DNA of 64,000 nt, taken from the NCBI GenBank assembly GCA_947579605.1, contig OX388313.1, positions 27,159,214-27,223,213 on the forward strand, read 5' to 3'. A program made the translations under genes and the position numbers. This DNA comes from Athripsodes cinereus (taxonomy: Eukaryota > Arthropoda > Insecta > Trichoptera > Leptoceridae). Below the pieces are notes generated by a model. The model made no database searches. It was not told where the DNA came from and worked only from the letters and a program-made list of their open reading frames with translations. Below, one piece after another: positions 48,472 to 62,700 of the stretch (positions are counted from its first letter, which is position 1; each line of letters starts with the position of its first letter).

Positions 48472-49726
48472 CTGAAACAATCAGATGTCTAAAAAACAGA
48501 AAAAGATAGAGGAGTCTATGAAAAAAATCAAAGGCATGATTTGAAAGCCAGTGGGCATACACTTCAGTTCAGGAAAATATAAATACATGCTTATTAATCC
48601 CCGCAAAAAAAAAATGAAGAAAGTGATACTTAGCCCAATTTATAAAATATTTAAATCATTTGATAATTACAAATATTAAAAAAAAATTATAGATCGATTT
48701 GCACTTGTCTCTCTTATTTTGAAACATATTTTAATCCATTGTGCAACAAGATTTGATTCAAAAAATATTTTAAAATCCATAGTATTCATTTTACACATAA
48801 TAATCAAAGTTTAAATAGTAATGCTTAACACATGCTATAATTTTGTACAAAAATATATATTCTAACGATATATAAAACGCTTATTATAAAATTAATAATA
48901 ATTATTGAAAAAATAATAGTTACCGTCTTATTAATAAATACGAATCAAACAAAACTGGCAATTGATTGATCTGACGTGCTTGCTCGCCTGATTTGATCCA
49001 TGTTTGTTAAAAAAAAACGGTTAGGATATAAAATAAAATATATTGACCGTCCAGTTCCACAACGCAAAATTTTCATTTAATTGGTAATACAATCATAATA
49101 TGGTCAACTCCACTCTATGAATTCCACAAACAAATAACTATAAAAAAAACATGGTTCCCTTTAAAGGAAAAAAATGTTGTATCTATTTTCAATTCCACCA
49201 ATAAATATTTGGAATTGTTTAACTATTGAATGGAACAAAAACAACATAATGCCTCTAAAAATTGAATTATTATATACATAGTATATTTCACTTTCTATTG
49301 TGTTTTTAAAGCATAATATAAAATATTCCGAAATTACGTAAAATGGCGATATCTTGAATACAAGATATTTAACATGTTGAGTTATGGAACAAGCTCGATA
49401 TTAAGCAGCACTCTGATCTTCTTCCGATAAACATACTTACATATCTATATTTTACATTCTTTCAAAACAATAAAACACCGGTATAAAACAATTTCTCATA
49501 CTCTCAACAATCGATAGGAGGCGGACCTAATAAACAAATAAACAGTTATGTATAAAATCATTCTTAAAAATTAGACAGCTTAATATTAATAAAATATATA
49601 AATTATTTACAAATCATTATTTCTACCAGGTAAACAAATGCAGTCCCACAATGTTAGTTATTTTTAAGTTATAATGGCACATTTTTGGGCAAGTAATTCG
49701 GCATTGTTTCACATACACACCGTTCC
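48472..49726. other. AT-rich intergenic sequence
   Basis: No gene, repeat family or RNA recognised. Confidence 0.5.
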
Positions 49727-49858
49727 TAGGACAACGACATCAGAGCGCAGGGAATGTCGTGGGAAGAGGTGACGTAATTGGCACAGAGTCGCTCTGAAGG
49801 GAGAAGGCTAGTCCCTGCCCTGTGCTCCCGAGAGGAGCGTTGAGGGCGATGACGATGA
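49727..49858 (+). mobile_element. LINE C-terminal remnant
   Basis: gcagggaatgtcgtgggaag, then a frame ending SRSEGRRLVPALCSREER plus stop, with an in-frame TAA earlier and a gatgacgatga tail. Confidence 0.65.
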
Positions 49859-50458
49859 ATTTGTCATTGTTATAAAATCAAACCATACCAATTGGTGAGA
49901 CGAATGAATGAAAGGTGGACCTTTGGAACAAATATGGAAAGGAGTAGGACATAAAGAATAAAGCATATTCCTATTACTTTGCACTAAAATTTTTGATGTG
50001 TGGCCGCTAAATCTATAGTGCTCTCTCGGGGCATCATTTTTAGCCTCATTGCGACATAAAATCTCATTTTGAGTGTGTTTGTCTGAACTGAAAACCGCTA
50101 AAGAATTTTGATGAAGTCTTCGTCCTAGAAAAATATCCCGTTGAAAAACCTATTCATGTGGAACTCAAGGAATATCAGCATCCACATTAAACCCGATTTT
50201 TTAAAGGAAATATGAAATTTGTGAACAAATACAAAAGTGCGGAAAATCTTCCAAAACTAGGAAGATTAGTAAAGGAATCAAGTTTATCAAGCTGGAAGAA
50301 ATTCTATTCACCTGGTATAAAAAAAATCAAACAACAACATTAAACATTCAAATACATATTAATGTGTTTTTTCTATGCATTCTGTATTCCTGCTCACATT
50401 GTTTTTCCGCATCCATAGTTTTTACAAATCAAAAACGATATGAAGAAGTTTCACTGAA

Positions 50459-50701
50459 TTATTTAGGAACTAAAATATTGAAATATTTGTGAATGTTTTG
50501 TGATAAATACGTAGCTACAGTTTTCCTTTGTAAAATTTTATCGAGCAATTTGATCATATCCTCATCGCTGTTGAAATCAATATGCTCATTTCCTATCAGA
50601 TGAATATCATTTGTACAGTTGCTATTGTGTTCTTCGAAATTCTTTATTTCAGACAATGTGCCTTCGGAAACATCCATGACCTGAGTTGTTATATTCGCAA
50701 T
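50459..50701 (-). CDS. Rif1: Rif1 last exon (C-terminal tail)
   Basis: The acceptor reads ctttttcag on the coding strand; 80 codons to TAA. It contains DFNSDEDMIKLLDKILQRK and ends HKYFNILVPK, matching the helical C-terminal end expected for metazoan Rif1. Phase 0 entry agrees with the upstream exon. Confidence 0.82.
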   Translation of the reverse strand: MANITTQVMDVSEGTLSEIKNFEEHNSNCTNDIHLIGNEHIDFNSDEDMIKLLDKILQRKTVATYLSQNIHKYFNILVPK

Positions 50702-53700
50702 CTGAAAAAGGTAAATGACATATTCTTTAATGATCGAATTTTTGTCCGGAATAATAGCCAAATGAACAACCAATCAAATCAAAAAAATATTAGATACATA
50801 TTTCTTTTGAACAGTTTGTTTGAACTGATATACAATTGTTAATAAGACAAATGTATAAATTTAATTCATCAAAAATGGAAGAATTATGATTAAAAACTAT
50901 AGTGAAATAAATTATTATGGTTTTGGAAAAAATTAATCCACAAAATATTTACCGTGGTTCCTAGAAGAACTCACAACTCATCCAATTTTAGTTTAGTTTG
51001 TTAAAATGTTGAATATTTCAAGTTGAACAATATTTAGGCTTTATTTAGAAGAAAATAAATAAAACAAAAATGGTAAAAAAAATTGATATCACAATGCCAA
51101 AAAATAAATCACCTCAATTATCTACAAGTGGGGTAGCCAGTAGACTAAGTATTTCTCTTTATGCCAATTAAAATTATTACATCCAAGATAGGTGACATAC
51201 ATTAATGTTGTTGACCGAAGGTACTTGTTGGAAGTCCATTTGCCATTTGGAAGTTAACTACATATTGTGTTTTTTTTCAATTATCTTAGGTGACATACCT
51301 TATTGCTGAATTGAAGACGTAAAATGTCTTATACAGGTTGTTATACTAGCACCCACCTTTACGTGACACTTGAAAACTTACATGAAAATTAAATTTTATT
51401 TAAGCACTCGCATCCCTTTTAAGACATTCAACATTTTTAATTAAGCGATAAGGTGTGCCACACATCCTGAACTTATTAACTATTTTGGTTTGACCGTCAA
51501 TTAAACGCATTTGACTTTCCAAATGTTTTAATTAGGTAAATGTTATATTTTATTAAAAAAAATTATACCTAATTAAATTATGTATAGTAAAAACACATTT
51601 AGTGCGCTGGTAGCCCCACTTATAGGAAATGTCGAGATGGCATGAATGAATGAAAAATAAAATTAACAAACTGTACCTTTTCAGAATCCAACGTGTCTTT
51701 AAAAGATTCTTCCTGCTCCTCGACAGATTTCTTCTCCCCTTCAATCTCAACATCCATCTCCTCGGATTCTATTTCGATTTCTATTCTCTTCATTGTACTC
51801 TCAAAATCAGAGAGAGCTTTTTTCACGGTAGAAATCTTCGGGAAACTGATGGGCAACCTATTCACTTTGAGTTCTGTTAACTTCGCCAAATCACCTATGG
51901 TGACTATATCATCTTTGACTTCATCCAAAAACATGTTTTTACACGATTCTGAAGTCAAATCTGAAGCAAGTTCACTTATAGGAATTCCACAACCGATTAA
52001 AGTTGGATATATTGGTTGTGTATCGTCCAAAAGAGCATTGTTAACCAAATCGATCGGTTGCTGCGATTCAGCCTCTAACGAACATATCTCCGACAAATTT
52101 GATTCAGTTTGATCATTGTCATTCAAATCTGATACGGTGGCTTCAACTGAATCAATTTTCTTAACAAGACAATAAACAGCTTTTGGTTGTTTCATAAAAC
52201 TGGCTGGTTCATCTTTATAACTCCTGACGACTTTAGCACGCTGTGGGGACCTGACGACTTGAGGAGGTTCAATGTACTTTTCTATATTCAATTGTTTCGA
52301 CACTGGTGGGTCGTGGAAGCTGACACGTTTTTTCTAAAAATATGAAATAAAATTTGTTGAATATGATAAAATAATTTAGACATAATGCACAGAAAAACTT
52401 ATGAATAATTTATTGTAAAATACAATAAATATAAGGAAGTCGTTCACACCTGAGAGCCATGTAGATTTTATTTTCTAAATAAGACACACTTTCGTTAAAT
52501 CATTATGCTTTCAGTATAAAGCAAATTGAAGAATTATTGTCATCTCATATTTGGTTAAATGTCTGTCTTGCAAAAGAGAGCACGTAGGAAGAGAGAAATA
52601 CAGTTTACTGGGGAAAAAACAGATGCAGAATTTTCTAATTAGGAAATCTGTTAAGTACTTACTTTTCCTGTAGGAGACAAAGATTGATCTTTCTTCAATA
52701 TAGGACCAGAGGGAGATGCGTAAGGTGATGGTAAAGTCTTGCTGAATTCCAACAAATTTTCATCTTCATTCTTTGGAGTACTATCTAATGTTTCGTTACT
52801 GGTCCCATTGCCGTAAGAATTATACAAATTTTTCCTAGCAATCATCCTCACAGGCGAAAGGCTAGTAACATTTGAAAATTTATTATCAGAATTGTCCACC
52901 GGCCCACGTTTGCACATCCCTAACATCTGGGCTGCTCTGCCTCCAAATCGACTCATCAACGTACGATTTTTCATTTGATTTGCAGAACTACTAGGACTGT
53001 AGACTCTAGAAGGCGATGAATTTTCTGGAGGTACAATCTTATCATTGTCAGGGGACAATTTATCTAAAGAAGATTTAGGAGGAGAGCTAGCAGGAGAGAT
53101 TTCTGCTGGAATGACTGGTGAAGCATTCCTTGATGTAGTGGGAGAACTAGCTTGATCACTATCGGAAGAGGAATCATTATCGCTCAAAACTTTACATCCC
53201 AAGCTTTCTAGATCATTATTGTCTCTCATCTTATCTTCATTTTCAATTTCTTGCTCCACAGCCTTAATGGGTGACATATCCAAAGTACTATTCAACAATT
53301 CAGCATTTCTATCTTCAATATCATCTTTGTACGGTGATGAAAGAATTGTCGACCTATTTGCTGAATCTTCCTTTTCAATATCTTCGTTAGTCTCATCAAG
53401 ATCATTATCAGCTTCAATCACATCAGTTTCATCATCTTTGCCATCAACATCACCATCTAAGTCAACAATTTCTGATACATCAATTTCAGTAATTGGTTCG
53501 TCGTCTTTATTATGTTCGTAATCATTTATAGAAATGGGAATACTTTGAATTTCTATTTCTTTATCCTGGATATCTTCTTCATGTCCAAATTCAGCTGGTT
53601 CATCAACATTCATCACTTCAATCGGTTGTGCATTGGAAGCATCAAGAACTGTTTCATCATCGTGCATTTGAGTTTCTGCTTCTATCATTTCTGTATCTGC

Positions 53701-56700
53701 TCCCACAATTTCAGCAGTAGTTGAAATGGAAGGTTCAATAGCTTGCGTAGATTTTTCTGCAACCTCATTATCAGTGGTTGCACTCACCATTGCCAAAGTG
53801 TCTATTTCAGCCGTATTAATATTATCATATTGCGTGTCAGGAATAACTATAACACTATTTGATCTTGAATCTGCTACATTTCTCAAAGCTTTTGCTGCAG
53901 GAGATACTTTATTTTTTCCATTTATAATTGTAGCTATTCTTCGTGGAGTAACTGACATATTCGACGTTGAATCCTGAGAACTTTGAATAACATCTTGGGA
54001 TTCTGGTACATCTTGGCTCATTTGACTATAATTATCAGAACTATCGTCATCTTCTTCGTCTGAGAGTTCGATAACAGTTTGTTTGGAAGATTCTGAGACT
54101 GATGGAAGTTCTTTTTCATTTCTTTCAGAACTGGAAACTGAAAGTTGATCAGTCACTTGGATTGGATTACCAAGACTGGATTCGACTATAATTACAGATT
54201 CTTCAACTGGATTAGCAGGTTCATCGCTCAAAATTATTGGTTCACTTTGACTAACTGGAATGGCATCAATAATACTGGCATGTGGGATTTCTTGACTAGA
54301 TATAACAATTTTTTTACTGGGTGTGGAATTAATTTCCATAACTTGAGTTTTTTCTTCCTCAGTAGGGAGACATCCTTGAGATGAATCAGTGATCTCTTGG
54401 ATAATTGGAGGAGTGTTTCTAGTTTTTGATTTAGGTCCTATTTTTTTAGTGTTAATTTTTGTTTTTTCTATCACTAAATTATTGTCACTAGGTAGACTGG
54501 CCTCTTCTGTAATAGGCAACATTTCTCTATCAGCTTGGATAGATTCTTGAGAAGAATCTGTTATTTCCTGACTGCTTTCAGATGTCTTTTTGGCTCTTGA
54601 TTTAGGGCATGCCTTTACAGTATTATCTTTTACTTTTTGCAAATTGATTTCTTGACTAGATATAACAATTTTTTCACTGGGTGTGGAACTAATTTCAATA
54701 ACTTGAGTTTTTTCTTTCTCAGTAGGGAGATATTCTTGAGATGAATCAGTGATCTCTTGGCTACTTGGAGGAGTGTTTCTAGTTTTTGATTTAGGTCCTA
54801 TTTTTCTAGTGTTATTTTTTGTTTTTTCTATCACTAAATTAATGTCACTAGGTAGACTGGCCTCTTCTGTAATAGGCAACATTTCTCTATCAGCTTGGTT
54901 AGATTCTTGAGAAGAATCTGTTATTTCCTGACTGCTTTCAGATGTCTTTTTGGTTCTTGATTTAGATTCTGCCTTTACAGCATTGTCTTTTACTTTTTGC
55001 CGGGTTAAATTATCAGATACATATTTATTATCAATAGAAATCCTTCTTCTTTTAGATTCTGGACCTCTTTGAGTATTATCGTCAATCATACTGCGCCTTC
55101 GAGAAGGTTTGTCAAAATCAAAAAATTCTTTGTTGGGGTGTCCATCAACAGTGTCTATTTCTAAATTCTTTAACAGACGCATTTTTCTTCTTTTGATTTT
55201 AGTCGGAGTTGTGTCGTCATCTTTAACTGTATTAGGTACAGAATCAGAGTTGACAGAACTTGTCTCACTGCTGTCATCTCGATCAGAAAACGAAGAACTT
55301 CTGACAAAATCTACCATTGAAGTAGAGGCTCTTCGTTTGCCTATGAAACGAACATCATCAGGATCAAATTTGTTTGGTTTTTTTCTGTGTCTTGTTGGTC
55401 TATCGGATTCTGGCGGTCTTAAAATATTCTGAGTTGGAGGTGTTGCTTCGAGTTTCAATGTACATTGTTCTTTAGGATTCGCAACTGACGATGTCACAAC
55501 AGATTTTACGTAAGCATGAATAACTTTTGTGATAACCGGAGATGTCCCATCAGTAATAGTATTATTCTGTTTTACACTAGAAGGTGTAACAGCATTATTT
55601 TCAGAAACCTCTAAAACTTTTTTAGCCGGGGGTGTCATAATTATATTTGACGAAGGTTCCTGTACTTTTTTTACAATGGGTGATGTGACAATAAAATTAG
55701 TAATTGGTTCTTGTACTGTTTTAGCAGTTGGTGAAGTATTATCCAACTTCACTGAACCTTCTTGAAGTTTTTTAATACTTCTTTCTAATCGGGATTGAAA
55801 TGACGTCATTTTGTTCGCAACTTTGGGACTGGCAACAATCGTTAGCTTAATGTTATCTTTATCAATATTTTCATCAGATAGTTTTATACTTTTATTAGTT
55901 TTGATTTCAATGTTTTGTGGGGAGAGATTATTTGACGAATCGGGCAATCCTGGATTGGGAATGTTGCGGAGCACTTTCTTACCAGACATATTATTTATAT
56001 CTTTATCATTTTTTACATCAACAATTGTCTTTTCATCATTATTTTCAGTAGCTTTAACATTCTCCTTAAGAACAGTAGCTTCTCTTGATGAAGATTTATC
56101 TCTGGATCCATGATCTTGCGAAGATTCGCTAGTCTCATCATTGGTATACCCTGTTGGTTTCCAAGCTTTCATATTGTAATCATCTTGAGACTGGGACAGA
56201 TCTTCATACAAAGCTGGAATATTTTCTCTTCGTCTTCCTAATACCTCCTTTTGATGTTCAGTCAACTTTTTTGGGTCAAATTTCCAGTTTGGTTTAATAA
56301 CAACAAACTCCTCATTCTTCGCATTAGCCACTTCATTCTTTGATGCTTTCACCTTTCCATTTCCATCAGGTTTTTGCTGAGGAGATTTGAAATCACTAAC
56401 ATCTTTGTCTTTGAGTAGTTTGTCAAGTTTTTTACCGGTGCCAGCATTCACAGCCTCAGATTTATAAACTTGATGAAGTAAACCTTTGAAGCTGACCACA
56501 TCTTCTTCATTTTTCTTACAAAGCGTTAAAATGATATCGCTGACAGTTTGACAACATGCAGTGGCGAATGTAGGGAACATGTATGGTTGCAAAATACCAG
56601 AAAGTCTCTTCGAATATTCTGAAGACTGCTTTGTGAATATCGCCTTCTGCAAAAACAAAGATATTAAAAATATTTGTTTATGATTTTGATCAACCACTAC

Positions 56701-59700
56701 AGTACCTAAAATTTTTGACACACCGTATCTGAAATTCGGAACATAAGAATTAGAGCTGTTGGCTCATAGATTTTGGCAATCAATAAAGTATTTCCCACTC
56801 TCTATCATTTTGTGTAAAATACATATACATACTATGAAGTGATTGGTTAGATGAGTTATTACAATTCGAGTCCACAAATATACCAGAAAAATATATATCA
56901 ATGTCAATAATTATGGTACTGTATCGTATGATATGGTATGGTATCAATGTCAATAACTATTGATTGGTTGATTTCCATTATACACTAACAAAGTTACTCT
57001 AAAACATATTTAACCCTTAAACGGTTAAACAATTACTTCTTATTTACCAACACAAAGCAAGTCAGTGATTTTATTCTAATCAATGCACCACGATGCCTTG
57101 ACTAAATCGACAAAAACTTACTGTTTGTGATATTTTTTTGGCAAAGCACATTCTAAAGACAAAAAAGTATGTGATTGCTGTGTAAGTTAATATTTCCAGC
57201 ACAAAAATTGAAATTTAAACTCAACATACTCCTAAAAAAACTATTTTTGAAGAAATTATATGTTGCAAATAATCCATCTAAAAGTGGTTATCAGTTTTTT
57301 TATGCTTAGAGCAAATACCTTATAACTGTTTTTTTTTCTAATAGTTTTTAGTTTTTTATGTTAAAAAAATATATTTTTTATTCAAATCACATTGTTAAGT
57401 ATTATAATGGCCAATGTTAAAAAAAACCTTTTACAAAAACCCAAAAAAGTGAGGCTGATATAATAAACTGCTTAAATTTTTATTATGTTTTAACTCAGTA
57501 TAATAAAATACAACAATAAAACAACAATTTGAAATTTTATGTGATAAAAAAAATATAAACATATTTAAATAATTTGATACTTTTTTGTCTTTTACATTTT
57601 GGGGTACGAAAATACCCCACGAAGATGATTGCGTAATTTGAAATATTGAATCCGTTCCAAGGGTTAAAAAAATACTTAATCAATGTAAACACAAACCTGC
57701 AAACAATAATTTACTGTCTTCAGAGTTGCCTCGGATGTTTTAATCAACATCTGAAGATATTCTGGAGTAGCCCTTCTACTATTGTACGAAGCCAGAACAC
57801 AGGCGACACAATCCACAGCCTCTATGACAGTCGCTACAATGTAATCTGTTATATTACTCTTTTTCAATTGCACCAGAAGTTCCTGTAGTACGTTCAACGA
57901 TGGAGGCTGGTTTGTGACTTGACTCACTGAAATGAAAATGGAGAAAAACACATTAACCAAATTAATTTTTAGATTCATTCCCAGCTAAAACGAAAAACCA
58001 ATTCTCTACTCTATCATCTTGTATGAATTGTGAAGGGAATTTAGGTTAGGTATCTTCACATTGCACATTTGAAATATTTTACATCATTATGTTACACATA
58101 CAAAAGTAAACACCTAAAAACGTAAATAAACTGCTTACTAGAGCAACACAAATATTATTTACTAATAGTAGTATAGAAGGAGTTACTATGAGGAGCTGCT
58201 ATGTAATATGGGCTGGGCCAGTGTAATATTGGAGTAGTTAATGTGTAATATGATAGGAGCTATCATGTAATATGGGTGGGACCAGTGTGATATGGGAGGA
58301 GCTACTATGTAACATGGTCGGAGTCAGTGTAATATGGGAGGAGTTACTGTGTGATTTGGTCTGAGATGTTATCATATAGGAGGAATTAATATGCAATATG
58401 GGTGAGGTCAATGTAATATGGGAGGTTCTACTATGTAATATGGTTTGAGTATGTGCAATGTGGGAGGAGTTACTATGTAATATGGGCGGAGCCAGTGTAA
58501 TAATGCGGATCTGCTATTTAATATGGGTGTAGCCGGTGTAATGTTGTGGGAGTTGCTAAGTAATATGGGCGGAGCCGGTGTTATATGGGATGAATGGCTA
58601 TATAATATGGGCGGAGCTACTGTGTAACACGATCTGAGCCTGTGCAATATGGGAGGAGTTACTATGCAATTTGGAAGGAACCAGTGTAATATGCGTGAAG
58701 CCAGTGTAGTGTGGGAGGAGTTTATATGTACTATGGGAGGAAGTGCTTTGTAATATGGGTGGAGCTACTGTGTAAATTGATCTGAGTATGTGCAATGTGG
58801 TAGGGGTCCGTGTAATGTGGGAGGAGTTTCATTGTAATATGGGAGGGATTGCTATGTAATATGGGTGGAGCTACTGTGTAATATGATCTGAGACTGCAAT
58901 ATGGAAGGAATTACTATGTAATGTGGGTGGGATCAGTGTAATAATGTGGATCTGCTATTTGATATGGGTTGCGCCAGTGTAATATGAGAAGAGTTACTAC
59001 GTAATAATTTTTAAAATGAAACACACTATATAGTTATTTCACTATTGATGATCTGAGACTGTGCAATATGGAAGGTTACTGTTACTACGTAATATGGGAG
59101 GGGCCAGTGTAATATGGAAAGGTAATACATATTCAAGTGAAGGCAGTGTATTATGGGAGGGGTTACTACATCATAAAGGAGAAATTATTGTGTAACATGG
59201 GAGCCAGCAATACAAAAACCGTTTCATTTGAAAGGTATTGAAAAATGCATTACTTCTAAACAGTCTCATATTACTAAAGAATCATCATAAAACACAATCT
59301 GCGTCATCGTGCGAACTTCACGTTGTACCCATTGAACTAAAAATAAATGTAAAAAAATAAACTAAAAACACTTCAACAAAAAACTTTAATTCAAGTGTTT
59401 TTTTGTTTCTTTCAACGTCACAATACTGACACAGTCATACAAAATGAGAACAAAACCAATCACATCTTAAAACCAAATCTTTTTTAAATTAAAATGATTC
59501 AATTAAGCAAAACATGAATGATTAGTTCTAATTTTGAACAGTGTAAATTTTGAATATTGCCTTTGCGAACAAAGACAATATTTAAACCTTATTTGTGGTA
59601 AGCATTGTTTCGATTTTGATGTATCTCCGGCCTTACAGTGTCTATGCTATCTCCAACATAAACACCAAGATTACAGAGACTGGGTCGTGAAGTCGAGTCT

Positions 59701-62700
59701 ATGCATGATAACGTATTGATTGTGAATGTTTCAGTAGCCAGTTATAATCACAGACTGTCAGAAAATTACTTTACCCTCGGTGCTATTTAGTCATTAACGG
59801 CTGGTTCCATAAGTCAGTTTAATTTTTTTAAGTTTCTTTAACTTCCACGGGTTTCATAAAAAATAAAGTTCATAAATAACCCTGTTCATTTATGAAACAC
59901 AACTGTGTTTTGAATAATTTAGTGTAACATACCTGGGTTACTTTTCGCCCGATGTTTAATGATGGAGGACAGAAAATACACACACATCATCAACTTGGAT
60001 TCCTCAGAAGTTTCAGACACCTTGCTTATCCGAGACACTAAACACTCTTCGAAGAAACTGAGACTTTTCTTTTTTGGTGTTGATATCTTGAGAGCAACGA
60101 ACGTGTACAACTCTAGCCATGAATGGGAGATTTTCTGGATCTGTAAATAAATAAATAAATTTAGGTACAATGAAAGGACTTGATTGGTTAACATTGTCCA
60201 ATGATGGATGAAGAAGATGCGAAACAATTTATTTCTAATAGTATGTACATATACCTATTTAGAAGTTAAATAAAAAAAACATTTTCTTAATATAGATCAA
60301 GATATCCAAAGATAAATTGACTAGATTTTAAACTAAATAGATCCTATGTGTTACTATTTGACACGCAGTGCTAAGATTATGTTTCAGACCCTTGATAGGG
60401 AAATTTGTTTAAGACATTGAGCAACATCGTCTGGTTGTTTCGAACAGGAATTAGCCTAATACATTTGACACAAATTCATGGAAAATAGGAAGAAATATTA
60501 AGAAAAACTTGTTTATAGTCGTTTCAGTGAAAGAAGCTTTCATCAAAAATATGTCAGATGGAAATCACTTTCATTAGCTATCCAGAGTAATCACCGAGGA
60601 TAAAACATCCGTTCTGATGACTTATCATGAATGATGGTTCTGTCCCCTAAACTATACTACTACTATACCATCACGGCATATCCCACAAGTGGGGTAGCCA
60701 GCAGATCAGCTGCATGTAAGAAACATGCAAACTGTCCTCTTCGTGCCAATATAAAATCAAGACATTCAGGATGGGTGGCAAGCCTCATCGCTGAATTTAA
60801 GAAGTAAAATGTCTTAATTTTTTCGAACACCTGCCTTTTACAGGACACTCGAAAACTTACGCAGAAGAGTGGGAGACCAATTCTTTACCGGGTGCTCCAC
60901 GGGATAAAGTTGTAACTGTCCCCTAAAGATTATACTTTTTTCTTATTTTGTAATTTCTAATAAGAATTAAACTTTTTACAGCTAACCTAATGTGTCTGAA
61001 CTCATAACAAGTTCTGGGCGATTAGTTTTTAAAGTTTTTGTGAAAAACTCTTAACTTAGAGTGAGAATGTAATGCAGAATCCCATATATGTACACAATTA
61101 CCATAATATTAATATCATACCTCTCTTGAATCAAACTCATTATCCAGCGGCCAACATAGTACAATCTCATAGATATCATTGATGTTGGAGTATTTGGAAT
61201 TAGTGAGGGCATCACTCAGGTGGCACCAGATGCTAATGGACGGCTCCGAGTTCTTCAGCTGAACTATGATCCAACCGCAGAAGTCCATTACAGAGTTGTC
61301 CAACTCCACGCAGATCAGCTCTCTGAATGGAAGGACCTTGGATTCGGGCCAGGGACTAGAAAATATAAAATTGATTTAAAATTCAACGAATCACATATCC
61401 AAAATGATAACTTCCACACAAGTCTTTTTAAAACCATCAGGAATCATCATCATTTTTTTATTCTACAATACTCTTTTAACGAACACAGATAACACCATAG
61501 TAGAGGAAAAGTATAATAAAATAGAAACACAGACATGACACAACAAAATTTTCACCAAAGTGTGATTCGCTGACTTGAAAATATTAATTGTCTTACAACG
61601 AATACCTGTCTTTGACAGGACACTTGAAAACAAATATTCTTACCACTTTTGTAACTTAGGTGACAGCAAAAACAGGAACAATGCTCTAATTGGCGTGATA
61701 TTGGAGTCATTTTTATAATTAGTTGTGTCATTGAGGAACTCTGCAGAGTAACCGTGGCTCCTGCTGACCATTTGAGGAATCAAAATTTCTATCATCATCT
61801 CCGATATAATCCTATTATTCTGATAATTCTGTAAGTTATAATTTTTTTTATACATATATTAGAATTATGTAACAAAATACAAATAACTAATGCAATGTTC
61901 ATGATAGAAACATGGAACAAAATGCCATCAAATGTCAACGAGAAAGAGTTTGTCATAAATATAGAAAAATTATTTGACAAAATTTTACGATAATTTTTTA
62001 TTCATTAATAAATATTCTAAAACATGTGATTAAATGGCATTGAAATTTGTAAAAAAGGTCCCTGTGTCCAGAATGTCTTTTGAATGCACACCTGGATGTT
62101 CATACCTACATCAAAAAAATGTTTATTATTATAATTGGACAACATTAAAGTGTCGTTTACATGCCAAAGCACCTCAAGGACACTTTATAATTCATCAATT
62201 CTAGGACATTACATTCACGTCATATTATAAATATGTACATAGATTAAATGAGAATCTCGGATACATAAAGGTAACCACGTCGGAAGTTCCATTAAATATT
62301 TTGGATACAATATGTATCCACGTCAAGAATATAAAACAGAATACAATATTTAATTGTAATTAGTAAACTAAAAAGTTTTAAGGTCCCTTCTAAATGTCTT
62401 AAGATCTGCAGCTTGCCTAAGCTCATGAGGTAATCCATTCCAGAAAAGCAGAAAAGGCTTGTAACGTTATCACAACTTCCAAAAATTAAAATACAATTGT
62501 ATAAATAGAATATTGTCGCTCCATGTATTATTTATCTCGTCAAGCCACATTTACTGGTGAAGAAGCAACCTACATACCTATATGTTGAGATATCCACAGA
62601 AAAATTTACTGAGAATTTTTTTTTTTCAACCTTATACACCTTTCACAGTAAGCTAAAAGCTTGTACCGTGAAAGGGGAGTTTGCCGGCACCTGGGATAAC

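Noticed and set aside
55109..56113. Several 70-140 codon + strand frames opposite the Rif1 giant exon
   Set aside because: Antisense shadows of a Ser/Asp-rich coding exon; no start context or known domains.
52651..56721. Starting Rif1 at the ATG near 56721
   Set aside because: The first ~25 codons of that frame are intron-like; a consensus acceptor at 56647 and homologous upstream exons show the protein continues upstream.
58165..59215. CRISPR-like array
   Set aside because: Units are contiguous and degenerate with no unique spacers, in a eukaryotic intron.
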